A DNA stretch of 64,000 bases, taken from NCBI RefSeq assembly GCF_022512515.1, contig NZ_JAKWBK010000001.1, positions 1 to 64,000 of the forward strand. The letters are read 5' to 3'. The stretch is from Paraniabella hibiscisoli (GTDB lineage Bacteria > Bacteroidota > Bacteroidia > Chitinophagales > Chitinophagaceae). The notes beneath the pieces were generated by a model. That model did not search any database, was not told where the DNA came from, and worked only from the letters and a program-made list of their open reading frames with translations. Shown here piece after piece: positions 1 through 10,274 of the stretch. The translations under genes were made by a program, and so were the position numbers. The stretch's first letter is position 1, and the number at the start of each line of letters is the position of its first letter.

Positions 1-260
1 CCCTGTATTTCGGTGGCTACGATATTCCATTTGTAAATGAAGCTTCATGGGGTATTTCACAAAACCTCCTGGCCTTTATCAGCTTTGCTGTATTAATGAT
101 AAAAGCCTGCTTCTTTGTATTTGTGTTCATGTGGATCCGCTGGACCATCCCACGTTTCCGTTTCGACCAGCTGATGCATTTAGGATGGAAAAGATTAGTA
201 CCGCTTGCTTTGGTGAATATGCTTATTACAGCGCTGGTGGTATTATGGTTACAAAAATAA
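1..260 (+). CDS. nuoH: NADH-quinone oxidoreductase subunit H, C-terminal part
   Basis: This is the C-terminal 85 residues of NuoH, the membrane subunit of complex I at the junction with the peripheral arm and the quinone site. The frame is open from base 3. It shows a transmembrane stretch rich in Phe/Ala/Ile, then the family signature [17 protein letters not shown], then a last hydrophobic helix. The 5' end lies outside the window. nuoI to nuoN follow on the same strand, which fixes the identity by context. A 213-bp spacer separates it from nuoI. Confidence 0.93.
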   Translation, partial: LYFGGYDIPFVNEASWGISQNLLAFISFAVLMIKACFFVFVFMWIRWTIPRFRFDQLMHLGWKRLVPLALVNMLITALVVLWLQK

Positions 261-389
261 GTTGACGGAGGACAGGCATTAGCTGACAGAAAGAGAACAA
301 GGGAAAGCAGGATAATGTATACTGTGTTGTAGCAAAATCTGGCTGGTGACAAAGATTATTGAAAGTTAGTGTAGACAAGATGATAAATA

Positions 390-420
390 TTAGATGATTA
401 GGCTATCAACCGTCATCTAA
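390..420. repeat. Inverted repeat in the nuoH-nuoI spacer
   Basis: TTAGATGA at 390-397 is matched by TCATCTAA at 413-420, giving an 8-bp stem with a 15-base loop. It sits 54 bases before the nuoI start and just upstream of a possible promoter box. There is no following T-run, so it is not a simple terminator. It could be an RNA-processing or operator site; the sequence does not say which. Confidence 0.35.
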
Positions 421-436
421 ATACTAACAACTGAAT

Positions 437-444
437 TATATTTG
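437..444 (+). promoter_or_regulatory. Possible -7 promoter box before nuoI
   Basis: TATATTTG matches the Bacteroidota -7 consensus TAnnTTTG and lies 29 bases before the nuoI start. No convincing -33 TTTG is seen, so this is a weak call. If real it gives an internal promoter within the nuo operon. Confidence 0.3.
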
Positions 445-473
445 CGAAAATTTAAAATACTTCTCGAAAACTA

Positions 474-1039
474 ATGGGTATTCAATATACAAATAGAGCC
501 AAACCGGTAGATCGCAGCCCCATGACCTTTGTGGAGCGCTTATACCTTTGGAATATTTTGAAAGGAATGGGTATTACGTTGAAACACTTTTTTCTAAAAA
601 AGCTACAATTCAATACCCTGAAGAAACCAGACCTTTTAGCAAAGTATTTCGTGGTCTGCATATCCTGAACAGGGATGAAGAGGGGCGTGAAAACTGCACG
701 GCATGCGGGCTTTGCGCCGTTGCTTGCCCTGCCGAAGCCATTACTATGGAAGCGGCAGAAAGACAGGAGGGAGAAGAGCATTTATACCGTGAAGAGAAGT
801 ATGCGGCCAAATATGAGATCAATATGCTGCGTTGCATTTTTTGCGGCTATTGCGAAGAAGCTTGTCCTAAAGATGCCATTTATCTTTCTCAAACATTTAC
901 CCCATCGAATTACGACCGCAAAGGTTTTATTTATAAAAAAGACGACCTGTTAATTCCGAATCCTGTAACAGAGCCAGAGGCTTACCAAAAGGCATTAGGA
1001 ACTATTAATAAGGAAAATAAAAAAGCGGAAGCTATTTAA
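474..1039 (+). CDS. nuoI: NADH-quinone oxidoreductase subunit I (frameshift about 590-601)
   Basis: NuoI is the peripheral-arm subunit of complex I carrying two 4Fe-4S clusters (N6a, N6b) that pass electrons toward quinone. Two ferredoxin motifs are visible: CTACGLCAVACP and CIFCGYCEEACP. The N-terminal 40 or so residues, including MTFVERLYLWNILKGMGI, are in one frame from 474 and the remainder is in another. One base is lost in the T6/A6 stretch near 590-601. Corrected length is 188 residues, normal for the family. The internal Met at 548 is not the true start. Confidence 0.95.
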
Positions 1040-1043
1040 GGGC

Positions 1044-1544
1044 ATGAGCATTACACAAATATTATTCTGGATTCTTACAGTGGCTGCTTTGTTAAGCGCC
1101 ATCATGGTAGTAAGCAGCAAAAACCCTGTGCACAGTGTACTGTGGCTGGTTGCAACCTTCTTTGCCATATCAGGTCACTATATTTTACTGAATGCCCAGT
1201 TCCTGGCAGTGGTAAATATTATTGTTTATGCCGGCGCCATCATGGTTTTATTCCTTTTCGTGATTATGTTGATGAATCTGAATAAAAGCGCAGAGCCCAT
1301 TAAGAACCGCTGGTTGCAAATTGTTGGAATAGTATCAGGAGGTTGTTTACTATTGGTTTTAGTAGCTGCTTTAAAAAATACAGAAGTTGCTAAAAATATA
1401 GCAGAAGTAAATACCGGAGACGCAGGCCTTATCAAAACGCTGGGTAAAGAGTTGTTTACCACTTTTGTTGTGCCATTTGAAATAAGCAGTATCCTGTTCT
1501 TAAGCGCAATGGTAGGTGCCGTGGTGATTGGTAAAAAAGATTAA
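1044..1544 (+). CDS. nuoJ: NADH-quinone oxidoreductase subunit J
   Basis: NuoJ is a membrane subunit of complex I. The 166-residue protein has about five hydrophobic helices. It contains the conserved region QFLAVVNIIVYAGAIMVLFL, whose third helix holds the pi-bulge involved in coupling in this family. The start lies 4 bp after the nuoI stop, consistent with co-transcription. The frame is intact. Confidence 0.95.
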   Translation: MSITQILFWILTVAALLSAIMVVSSKNPVHSVLWLVATFFAISGHYILLNAQFLAVVNIIVYAGAIMVLFLFVIMLMNLNKSAEPIKNRWLQIVGIVSGGCLLLVLVAALKNTEVAKNIAEVNTGDAGLIKTLGKELFTTFVVPFEISSILFLSAMVGAVVIGKKD

Positions 1545-1567
1545 AATCGTACATCGAACATTAAGTT

Positions 1568-1893
1568 ATGCCTATTAATTATTATATCGTTCTTTCATTG
1601 GCATTATTCAGCATCGGAATAGTGGGGTACTCACCCGCCGCAATGCTATAATAGTGTTTATGTGCATTGAGCTGATGTTGAACTCAGTGAACCTTTTATT
1701 AGTTGCCTTTTCCAAAATGCAGGCCGCCAAGGACGCTGCGGTGACAGTTGCCGGAACAGACGGCCAATTATTTGTATTCTTTATAATGGTGGTAGCAGCA
1801 GCTGAAGTAAGTGTGGGATTAGCTATTATCGTTATGATGTATCGCAATATTCACTCGGTGGATATTAATTTTTTAAACAGACTAAAACATTAA
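1568..1893 (+). CDS. nuoK: NADH-quinone oxidoreductase subunit K (frameshift about 1626)
   Basis: NuoK is a small antiporter-like (MrpC-related) membrane subunit of complex I. It starts [20 protein letters not shown]. One G is missing in the GGGG run near 1626. The following frame reads through [20 protein letters not shown], which holds the conserved proton-pathway glutamate. A second conserved Glu lies in [10 protein letters not shown]. Corrected length is 108 residues, typical for the family. Confidence 0.93.
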
Positions 1894-1945
1894 GATAGCC
1901 TCTTGTTCTCTAAAGAGACGCTGAGGTTAGGCTAAATACTACCAA

Positions 1946-3843
1946 ATGAACATGCAACTACTCTTAATACCATTATTGCCTTTGATCGGATTTTTACTAA
2001 ATGGCTTATTAAGAAATTATTTGTCGAAAGGAGTGATCGGATTAATTGGTAGCGGTTCCATTTTAGGATCGTTTATTTTGAGCATCCTGGCTTTTATGCA
2101 GGTACGTTCAGGAACCATTGTTACGGCCGAATACTTTGAATTCATTAAAATAGCAGGCTTACGTATTCCTTTCGCGTTCCAGGTAGATCAGTTAAGTTCT
2201 ATTTTCCTTTTAGTGATCACCGGTGTAGGCTTTCTGATCCATGTGTACTCTACCTCTTACATGCATGAAGAGAAGTCTCATCATTTTGCACGATACTTTG
2301 CTTATCTCAACCTGTTCGTTTTCTCTATGCTTTTACTGGTAATGGGTTCGAACTTTGTGATTATGTTCATTGGCTGGGAAGGTGTAGGGCTATGCTCTTA
2401 TTTATTAATCGGTTTCTGGTTTAAAAAAGAAGATTATACCAAAGCAGCTTCCAAAGCATTTATCATGAACCGCATCGGGGATTTAGCTTTCCTGATTGCC
2501 TTGTTCATCTTAATCAACAAATTAGGTACTGTTACTTTCAGCGAAATATTTACAACTGAGGCCCTGGCTAAATTATCAGCTTTTGATATAACCATCATCA
2601 CCACTTTACTTTTTGTGGGTGCTACCGGTAAAAGCGCTCAAATACCTTTGTATACCTGGTTACCCGATGCGATGGCAGGTCCAACTCCTGTATCTGCATT
2701 AATACACGCTGCAACGATGGTTACCGCTGGTATCTATATGATCGCCCGCAGCAATTTAATGTACTCCATGGCGCCGGGCACTTTAAACTGCATTGCTATT
2801 ATTGGTATTGCTACAGCACTGTTAGCGGCAAGTATTGCACTCAAACAAAACGATATTAAAAAAGTACTGGCCTACTCTACTGTAAGTCAGTTAGGATATA
2901 TGTTCCTGGCACTGGGAACCGGTTCTTATGTAGCTGCCGTTTTCCATGTAATGACACACGCTTTCTTCAAAGCCTTGTTGTTCCTGGGTTCCGGCTCTGT
3001 AATACACGCCATGGGCGGAGAACAGGATATGCGTAAAATGGGCGGCCTGTCTAAGTACATGAAAATAACCAATATCACCTTCTTATTAGGTTGTCTGGCT
3101 ATTGCAGGTATTCCTGGCTTCTCTGGCTTCTTCTCTAAAGATGAAATACTGGCGGGTGCATTTGCCACCTCCCTATCTTATATGCATTAGGACTTTTTGG
3201 TGCTTTACTAACGGCATTTTATATGTTCCGTTTATATGCAACAACGTTTAAAGGAAGTTTCCGTGGTACGCATGAGCAGGAACACCATTTACACGAAAGC
3301 CCGGCAGCCATTACCATTCCTTTGATCGTGCTGGCCATTCTTTCTGTAATTGGCGGTTATATCGGTATTCCTGAATTTTTGATGCAGGGAGCACATAGCT
3401 TAAAAGACTATCTGCATCCGGTATTCGAACAATCTTATGCTATTCTGCCGGCACATCATGTAGCACATAGCACAGAGTGGGCATTAACCGGTGTATCTTC
3501 CTTGTTGATCATCATAATGGTAGTATTAGCCTGGAGCCGGTACAGCAAAAAACCTGATATGGAAGAGCCCAAAGGTTTGGGTAAATTATTGCAGGAGAAA
3601 TGGTATGTGGATGAGATCTACCAATCGATTATCGTTAAACCGTTAAATGCGTTGGGCGCATTTTTCAATAATATTTTTGAGAAGAACATTGTAGATGGAA
3701 TTGTGAATGGTGTGGGCAGATTAGTCAATTATGGTGGCAGACAATTACGCTGGCTGCAAAGCGGACAAACAGGTGCCTACATATTGATGATGGTGATAAG
3801 TGTACTGATTGTTTTTGCCCTACAGTTCTTTTTGAAAAAATAA
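1946..3843 (+). CDS. nuoL: NADH-quinone oxidoreductase subunit L (frameshift about 3172)
   Basis: NuoL is the distal proton-pumping, antiporter-like subunit of complex I. The N-terminal 414 residues contain the conserved YSTSYMHEEKSHHFARYFAY and GWEGVGLCSYLLIGFW regions. The central antiporter domain (TWLPDAMAGPTPVSALIHAA) has its catalytic Lys and His residues. One C appears lost in the CCC run near 3172. The frame then resumes with LYALGLFGALLTAFYMFRLY and carries the lateral helix and last transmembrane segment. Corrected length is about 632 residues. Confidence 0.95.
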
Positions 3844-3916
3844 AGCCTTTCTTTTCCTGTTAAAGGGAAGGTGTCTGGAGATTTGACATTTAATATTTAG
3901 AATTTATCATTTTAGC

Positions 3917-5402
3917 ATGATCGCATTGTTGTTGATATTAATCCCATTGCTTAGCGGCATCGTAACTTTTTTTTATTAAAAAGGAAGAAGGTGCAAGAAC
4001 CTGGTCCTTACTGTCGGCTATAGCAACTTTTATTATTGCCATAATAGGATTTACCTGCTATAGCAATACGGCAGCATTAAGCTTTAAAGCACCCTGGATG
4101 GGTATTTTAAACAGTAGCTTTTCGCTTAGTGCTGACGGCATGGGCGCCATGCTGTGCATGCTGACCGGTATATCCTTCCCACTCATATTTGTTTCGACCT
4201 GGAACACCCTTTACAAGAAAGCTAATAATTTTTTAGGATTGATGTTATTGGCCCAGGCTGGTTTGATGGGCGTTTTCCTGGCAATGGACGCTTTACTATT
4301 CTACTTCTTCTGGGAATTAGCGCTTATCCCCGTTTACTTTATCTGTTCTCAATGGGGTGGTGCAAAACGTATTAAAATTACTTTCAAATTCTTCATTTAT
4401 ACTTTTATTGGTTCGCTTTTGATGTTGGTGGGTATCCTTTATATCTACTCCAAAACCAACTCCTTTGATATAACAGCTTTCTACAATTCCAACCTTCCGC
4501 TTAAAGAACAAATGTGGGTATTTTGGCTCTTCTTCCTGGCTTTCGCCATTAAGATGCCGATATTCCCCTTCCATACCTGGCAGCCAGATGCCTACGAACA
4601 ATCTCCTACAGCAGCTACCATGGTGTTAAGTGGTATCATGGTAAAAATGGGCGTGCTGGGACTACTCCGCTGGTTACTGCCGGTATTGCCATTGGCTTCT
4701 TTTAGCTGGGGCGACACGGTTTCTACCATGGCAGTTATCGGTATTGTATATGCTTCGCTTATAGCTTTTCAGCAGGATGATATAAAAAGATTGGTAGCCT
4801 ATTCTTCCATTGCGCATATTGGTTTAATGTGCGTGGCAGTATTTGCCGAAAATAAAAGTGCTTTGCAGGGTACGATGATACAGATGTTCTCACACGGTAT
4901 CAACATCCTGGGTATGTGGATCATTGTGGAGATCATTGAAAGAAAATTTGGTACCCGGAAAATGAGCGAGCTGGGAGGCATAGCCAAGAAAGCGCCGGTA
5001 CTCACCATTTTTTTCTTTGTTATTGCATTCGCCAATATTGCTCTGCCATTAACGAACGCATTTATAGGCGAGTTCCTGATGTTTAACGGTATACTGGGTG
5101 TTAACCCGCAGATATCTAAATATGGTATACCGTTGGCAGTTACAGCAGGCCTGGGAATTATCCTGGGAGCGGTTTACACGTTGAAAATGGCCCGCAAAGT
5201 ATTTTTGGGTGAAACCAATAGTCTTACAGAGAAGGGAACGGATATCGCCTTTCATGAAAAAGCTATTTTAGGAATCATTGCCGTAACGATCATCGTGGCA
5301 GGTGTTTATCCGCAGCCGCTGTTACACTCTTTTGAAGATATAACGAATTCTATTTTAAATAAATCAGATGTGCTTCACCTGCTGAAATCGGCGAAGCATT
5401 AA
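3917..5402 (+). CDS. nuoM: NADH-quinone oxidoreductase subunit M (frameshift about 3967-3974)
   Basis: NuoM is a proton-pumping antiporter-like membrane subunit of complex I. The start MIALLLILIPLLSGIVTFF is followed by a T8 tract. With one T fewer the frame enters IKKEEGARTWSLLSAIATF and continues into the long open frame, so this is the only apparent insertion in the window. Signature regions are FFWELALIPVYFI, with the conserved pumping Glu, and PFHTWQPDAYEQSPTAATM. Corrected length is about 494 residues. Confidence 0.94.
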
Positions 5403-5412
5403 GCAATAAAGT

Positions 5413-6767
5413 ATGAACGCATTAGTACTCTCTGCAATTTTTGGCGTTGTTATGATGTTTAGTGGTGTGGTGTTTCAAAAGAACGCAGCCATTAAAACCA
5501 CAGGCATAGTGGCCATGATATTGCTTTTTTTAGCGAACTGCATGGAAATGCGGGGTATCAAGTTTTTTAAATTTGATGTATCCGGTTTTATGGCTTTTGA
5601 CAGCTATGCTTTGTTTTTTAACGGCATTGCCATCTTCGCCACCTTGATTTATTTATTGATCACTTCCAATCAAATGGAAAAAGTAGGTAAGAACTTTGCA
5701 GACTACCTGGCTCTGATCTTCTTTATCATCGCGGGTATTACTATTACCACCAGCTTCAAGTCCTTGCTCACTTTATTCCTGGGGATTGAAATTATCTCTA
5801 TACCCCTGTATATCTTAACAGGATCGGATAAAAAGAACCTGAAAAGTAATGAGGCTGCTCTGAAGTACTTCCTGATGGGTTCTTTCTCAACCGGCATTAT
5901 GCTGATGGGAATTGCGCTCATTTACGGATCCCAGGGTACTTTTACCATCGACAAAATGGACTTTGTATTGTCGGCCAAGTCGAACCTGCACATCGCGGGC
6001 ATGTTATTTCTATTGTTTGCCATGAGCTTTAAAGCTTCCGTAGCACCTTTCCATTTCTGGACACCGGATGTTTATGACGGAGCGCCGACGGTATTTACCT
6101 CCTTTATGGCCACTATTGTAAAAGCAGCCGTATTCATCGGATTTGTTCGTTTATTTGGGGGTGCGTTTGGCAGGCTGGAAGAGACCTGGTCTATTTGGGT
6201 AGCCATTATGATAGCTGCAACCTTATTTGTGGGTAACATTACAGCAGTGTTTCAGCAGAGCGTTAAACGAATGCTCTCCTACTCCAGTATTGCCCAGGCC
6301 GGCTTTTTATTATTTGGCGTTTACGCCATGAATGATGCTGCACGTGAAGGATTATTGATCTACTCTGCCGCTTATTGTTTAGCAACCATTGGCATTTTTG
6401 CAGTATTAAGCAAAATGACGGATTATAGCTTTGAAGGTTTTAACGGCCTGGCCAAGCACCAGCCGGTATTAGCGTTTACTACCACTATTTGTCTTTTATC
6501 TTTAGCAGGTATCCCCTTAACCGCAGGTTTCCTGGGTAAGTTCTATATGTTAAAGGCGGCTATTATGACGGGGCATCATCTGTGGCTGGTGATTTTTGCC
6601 GTGGTAATGGCAGCAGTAAGCGTTTATTATTATTTCCGTGTGATACAAGCCATGTATTTTAAAGAGGGCCTGTTCAATCTGTTACGGCCAGCAGCTTTGA
6701 AAAATATACGCTGATGGCTGTTTGCGTACTGATCATCCTTTTGGGCATCTTCCTGGCACATTTCTAA
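5413..6767 (+). CDS. nuoN: NADH-quinone oxidoreductase subunit N (frameshift about 6668)
   Basis: NuoN is the antiporter-like membrane subunit of complex I nearest the quinone site. FLGIEIISIPLYIL and APFHFWTPDVYDGAPTVFTS are diagnostic. The published frame would stop at 6714. A one-base loss at GAGGGCC near 6668 moves it to PVQSVTASSFEKY and then to a final hydrophobic helix ending at 6767. Corrected length is about 451 residues. It is the last nuo gene and is followed by a hairpin terminator. Confidence 0.94.
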
Positions 6768-6813
6768 GCTGGTTGTATTTTTAAGATAAGAGCATTGCTC
6801 TGAAAAATAACCG

Positions 6814-6844
6814 ACAGCACGTATTTTGAATACGTGCTGTTTTC
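6814..6844 (+). terminator. Terminator of the nuo operon
   Basis: A perfect 12-bp inverted repeat (ACAGCACGTATT and AATACGTGCTGT, 6814-6825 and 6829-6840) has a 3-base loop and is followed by TTTTC. It lies 47 bases after the nuoN stop, a good Rho-independent terminator. Confidence 0.75.
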
Positions 6845-6938
6845 ATAATAGTCAGGCAACAATGGCCCGAATACAGAAGCTTAGCCAATTGTCGCTATCT
6901 GTTCCACAATAGAACTGAGCGTAGCAATTACGACGCTA

Positions 6939-6970
6939 TTTGCTGCACCGCCCACCCAATAATAAATTTG
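6939..6970 (+). promoter_or_regulatory. Promoter of the ABC permease gene
   Basis: TTTG at 6939-6942 is followed after 20 bases by TAAATTTG at 6963-6970. This fits the Bacteroidota sigma-A-type pattern (-33 TTTG, -7 TAnnTTTG). The predicted transcript starts about 40 bases before the permease ATG at 7018. Confidence 0.55.
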
Positions 6971-7017
6971 CTGGTATTGCTTTATGCGGTTAGCTTTATA
7001 TTACCGGTATTACGAAC

Positions 7018-8294
7018 ATGAAATTTAGCGACACATTTCTTCTGGCTTTTAGAACCGTTAAAGGAAATACTTTACGTACGGCCCTTACTGTGGCGATTAT
7101 TGCTTTTGGTATAATGGCCCTGGTAGGCATTATTACCGCCATTAAAGCCATGAACCAGAAATTCACGGAGAGTTTCTCCAGCATGGGCGCTAATGCATTT
7201 ACGATCCGGTTTAAAGAGCGTAATATACGCTTCGGCGGTGGTGGCGATGATCTGACCGTTTCGCAAAAAGGTAAGAAAGAAAAGAAATCGAACCTTGGAC
7301 GCAATATCTCAAAAGAGGAAGCCGAATATTTCATCAACAACTATAAATTCCCCGGTGTTGTTAGCGGGTTGTCTGTGTTTGGTAACCGAAGTAACACCGT
7401 TTCGTTTGCTGATAAAAAACAAGTCCGAATGTAATGATGTTCGGCGGCGATGAGAAATACCTGGAATTGAACGGGTATACCTTGCTTAATGGCCGGAACC
7501 TGACCCTGCAGGAAGTTAGAAATGCACAGAACGTATGTATATTAGGATACGATGTAGCTCAAAAGTTTTTTGCCGAAGCGGCAGATAAAGCTGTAGGTAA
7601 AACAGTGCGTATCAATAACCTTCCTTACCTGGTTCTAGGTGTGCTGGACAGCCGCGGTTCTACCTTTGGTTTTAGCAGGGACAATATGGCCATTATAGGC
7701 TACCGCAACCTGGCCAAAAATTTTGCCGGCAATAACGCTTCATACGTGCTCGCGATAAAAGTGGATGATATTAATAAAATGAATGAAGCCATGGGCGAAG
7801 CCGAAGCGCTGTTCAGAGGTGTGAGGAAGACCATGATCACCGAGGAAAGTAATTTTGTAATGGACAAAAGCGATAGCATGGTAGAAAGGGCAATGAACAG
7901 TCTGGGCTTTTTGACGATATCCGCAACGGTAATAGGGTTGATTACGCTTATAGGCGCCGCAATAGGATTAATGAATATTATGCTGGTAAGTGTGGCCGAG
8001 CGCACTAAAGAAGTGGGATTAATAAAGGCTATTGGCGGCAAAAGTAATGTGGTAAAAAAGCAATTTCTGCTGGAAGCAGTCATTATAAGCGTTCTGGGCG
8101 CCCTTTTTGGCATTATCCTGGGCATCCTGGTTGGCAATAGTTTTGCTATAATATTGGGAACCGGATTTGTGGTACCCTGGGGCTGGGTATTGTATGGTAT
8201 TTTAATTTGTAGCGGCGTTGGCCTGCTGGCAGGTTTGTACCCGGCCATAAAAGCCGGAAGGCTCAACCCTATTGAAGCGCTTCGGTATGAATAA
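7018..8294 (+). CDS. MacB/FtsX-family ABC transporter permease (frameshift about 7415)
   Basis: This is a permease subunit of the MacB/FtsX (type VII ABC) architecture. It has one N-terminal transmembrane helix (about residues 20-45), a periplasmic MacB-PCD-like domain, and three C-terminal helices in an FtsX domain. VSVAERTKEVGLIKAIGG and the ending GLYPAIKAGRLNPIEALRYE are the usual family signatures. One A is missing in the A6 run near 7415, and the corrected protein is about 425 residues. No ATPase partner is nearby, so the substrate cannot be inferred. It converges on the LytTR regulator gene with an 11-bp gap. Confidence 0.88.
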
Positions 8295-8305
8295 CCGGTT
8301 TGTGC

Positions 8306-9013
8306 TCAGCAATTTTTAAGTATGTTGAAAACAAAATCACGATAGCTTGCCCCAACGGGCAGCTCTGTTGTATCCACACTAACCGAGTAATTGTTAAACG
8401 CTGTGATTGCTTTTATGTTTACGATATAAGACCGGTGTATCCGTAAAAAAATGTTACCGTCTAGCTCTTTTTCAATGTCACTTATCTTATACTTTGCACT
8501 TATGAGCCCTCCATCTTTGGTATGTATTACAATCTGGTCGCGAAAGCTTTCTATATAACGTATGTCTTCTGCTGATAAACGAAGATATTTTCCGCCTGAC
8601 TTTATATTCACAATAGTAATAGAAGGAGCCATGGCCGCTTTATCAACGGGTAAGGTCCGGTACAAACGAAGGTACTTTTCAACTGCTTTAAAAAACCTGT
8701 CAAAAGTGATAGGCTTTAATAGGTAGTCTACAATATCGAGCTCATATCCCTCCATGGCATGCGCTCTGAACGCTGTAGTTATAATTACAGGAGGCACTAC
8801 TTTGGTCATGCGCAACAGGTCAAGCCCGGTCATTTTAGGCATCCTGATATCAAGGAAAAGCAGGTCCACCTTTACTTCCCGTAATATTTCGGCAGCCCTT
8901 ATAGCATTATTACAGGTGCCCACTATTTCAAATCCCTCCAGGTTGGACAAATGGTTTTCGAGCAACTGAATAGCCAAAGGCTCATCGTCTACCAGCAGAC
9001 ACTTCACTTTCAT
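8306..9013 (-). CDS. LytTR-family response regulator
   Basis: The protein has an N-terminal receiver domain and a C-terminal LytTR DNA-binding domain. The acidic pocket is at D9/D10 and the phosphoacceptor D55 is in FLDIRMP. KP follows in DYLLKPITFDRF. The LytTR region contains YIESFRDQIVIHT and FLRIHRSYIVNI. I chose the ATG at 9013 because it is 4 bp from the kinase stop and leaves a normal receiver start; the longer frame to 9049 would overlap the kinase. Length is about 235 residues. It forms a two-component pair with the upstream kinase. Confidence 0.9.
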   Translation of the reverse strand: MKVKCLLVDDEPLAIQLLENHLSNLEGFEIVGTCNNAIRAAEILREVKVDLLFLDIRMPKMTGLDLLRMTKVVPPVIITTAFRAHAMEGYELDIVDYLLKPITFDRFFKAVEKYLRLYRTLPVDKAAMAPSITIVNIKSGGKYLRLSAEDIRYIESFRDQIVIHTKDGGLISAKYKISDIEKELDGNIFLRIHRSYIVNIKAITAFNNYSVSVDTTELPVGASYRDFVFNILKNC

Positions 9014-9017
9014 AAAA

Positions 9018-10078
9018 TCAAATAATGTCAATTTCAAGTTGTGCAACAAATATACCTTCTTGCTTTACCGTCTGAAAATTATAATTCTGTTGATAGATTA
9101 GAGACAATTGTTGACGTATATTTTTAAGTCCAATTCCGTTTTCATTATCACCGTGTTCATGAGCAGCATAAGTATTAACCACCAGAAATTTTAGTTGTTG
9201 CTGTTGCCGGCTCAACTTAATCTTTACAAACTGTTGGTTTTGACTATTAACGCCAACGTGTTTAAATGCATTTTCCACAAGCGAAGGCAAAATAAGAGGT
9301 GCGACCGCACCGGTTGTAATATCGTCTGCAACCAGCTTTACATCCAGCTCCTCTCCGTAACGTAGCTCTTCAAGAGACACATAATTCCTGATAAAGTTTA
9401 TTTCCTGCTGCAGCGGAACAAAACGATCATGACTTCGGTACAGCACATGGTCGAGCATCGCCGACAAACCGGCAATAGCTTCTGATGTACTTGGAGAATT
9501 AGTGATAGAAAGCGAATAGATATTATTTAAAGTATTGAATAAAAAATGAGGATTTAACTGCGACTTGAGTGCTGCCAGCTCAATTTCCACCTTCTGCTTT
9601 TCCAGCCCTAGGGCACGTTCCCTTATCAGATACTGATCTTTAAACAGCTTGAAAAAATAAAAATGATGGCTATGGAAAAGGTTTGGATAAAATAAATAAC
9701 CAGCCTATCCAGGTCAGTCATTATCTCAATAATAGATTCCTGGCCAAAGGGTCCTGTTCTTACAATAGGTTCAACCAGGTAGATAACTGTAATCCTGGAA
9801 ATAACTGCTATAACATATAAGCCTACAATAAGCTCCGGAATTATAAGCAGGTAGTTACGACTTATAAATATACGCGGGAGTATCCTGTAAGAAACAAAAT
9901 AAGCCTGTAGCATAGCAAAAAGTATCTGGAAGGCATTGGTAATAATTTCGTGAAACAAAGGATCCTTCTCCTCCTGGTAAATACCCAGTTGGGCAGTTCT
10001 GATCAGGTAGGCTAAAAGCCAGAACAACAGGTGCTGCCCTACAGAACGGCTGTGTAACACTTTATTGAAAAATTGCAT
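9018..10078 (-). CDS. PF06580-type sensor histidine kinase (frameshift about 9655)
   Basis: This is a membrane sensor kinase of the LytS/YehU class. The N-terminal half has about four hydrophobic helices. The His-kinase domain carries the phospho-acceptor motif QLNPHFLFNTLNNI and the N-box LPSLVENAFKHV. A T is missing in a T-run near 9655; the linking frame reads FFKLFKDQYLIRERALGLEKQ. Corrected length is about 353 residues. Bases 10082-10084 are a possible TTG, but the ATG at 10078 is preferred. It is divergent from the outer-membrane protein gene at 10275, which may be its target; that link is an inference from position. Confidence 0.87.
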
Positions 10079-10274
10079 CCTCAAAAATAAACCGCCTGTG
10101 GGTGAAAAAAGTTATTTGCCTACAAAGACGGCAAAATCACCTACGAACCCGGTTGAATCCATGACGAATAGCTATCCGGCTATTTTCCTTTTATTGATAT
10201 GCCAAAGACATCTCTTTAGCTACCACCCCAATCTCCTATCGGCTAAAGCTATCAATTTAGCCGAAATATTCTAT

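Noticed and set aside
474..6767. Programmed frameshifting in nuo genes.
   Set aside because: The shifts fall at different places in each gene, many at plain homopolymers without slippery-site plus pseudoknot features, and the same defect pattern hits unrelated genes throughout the window.
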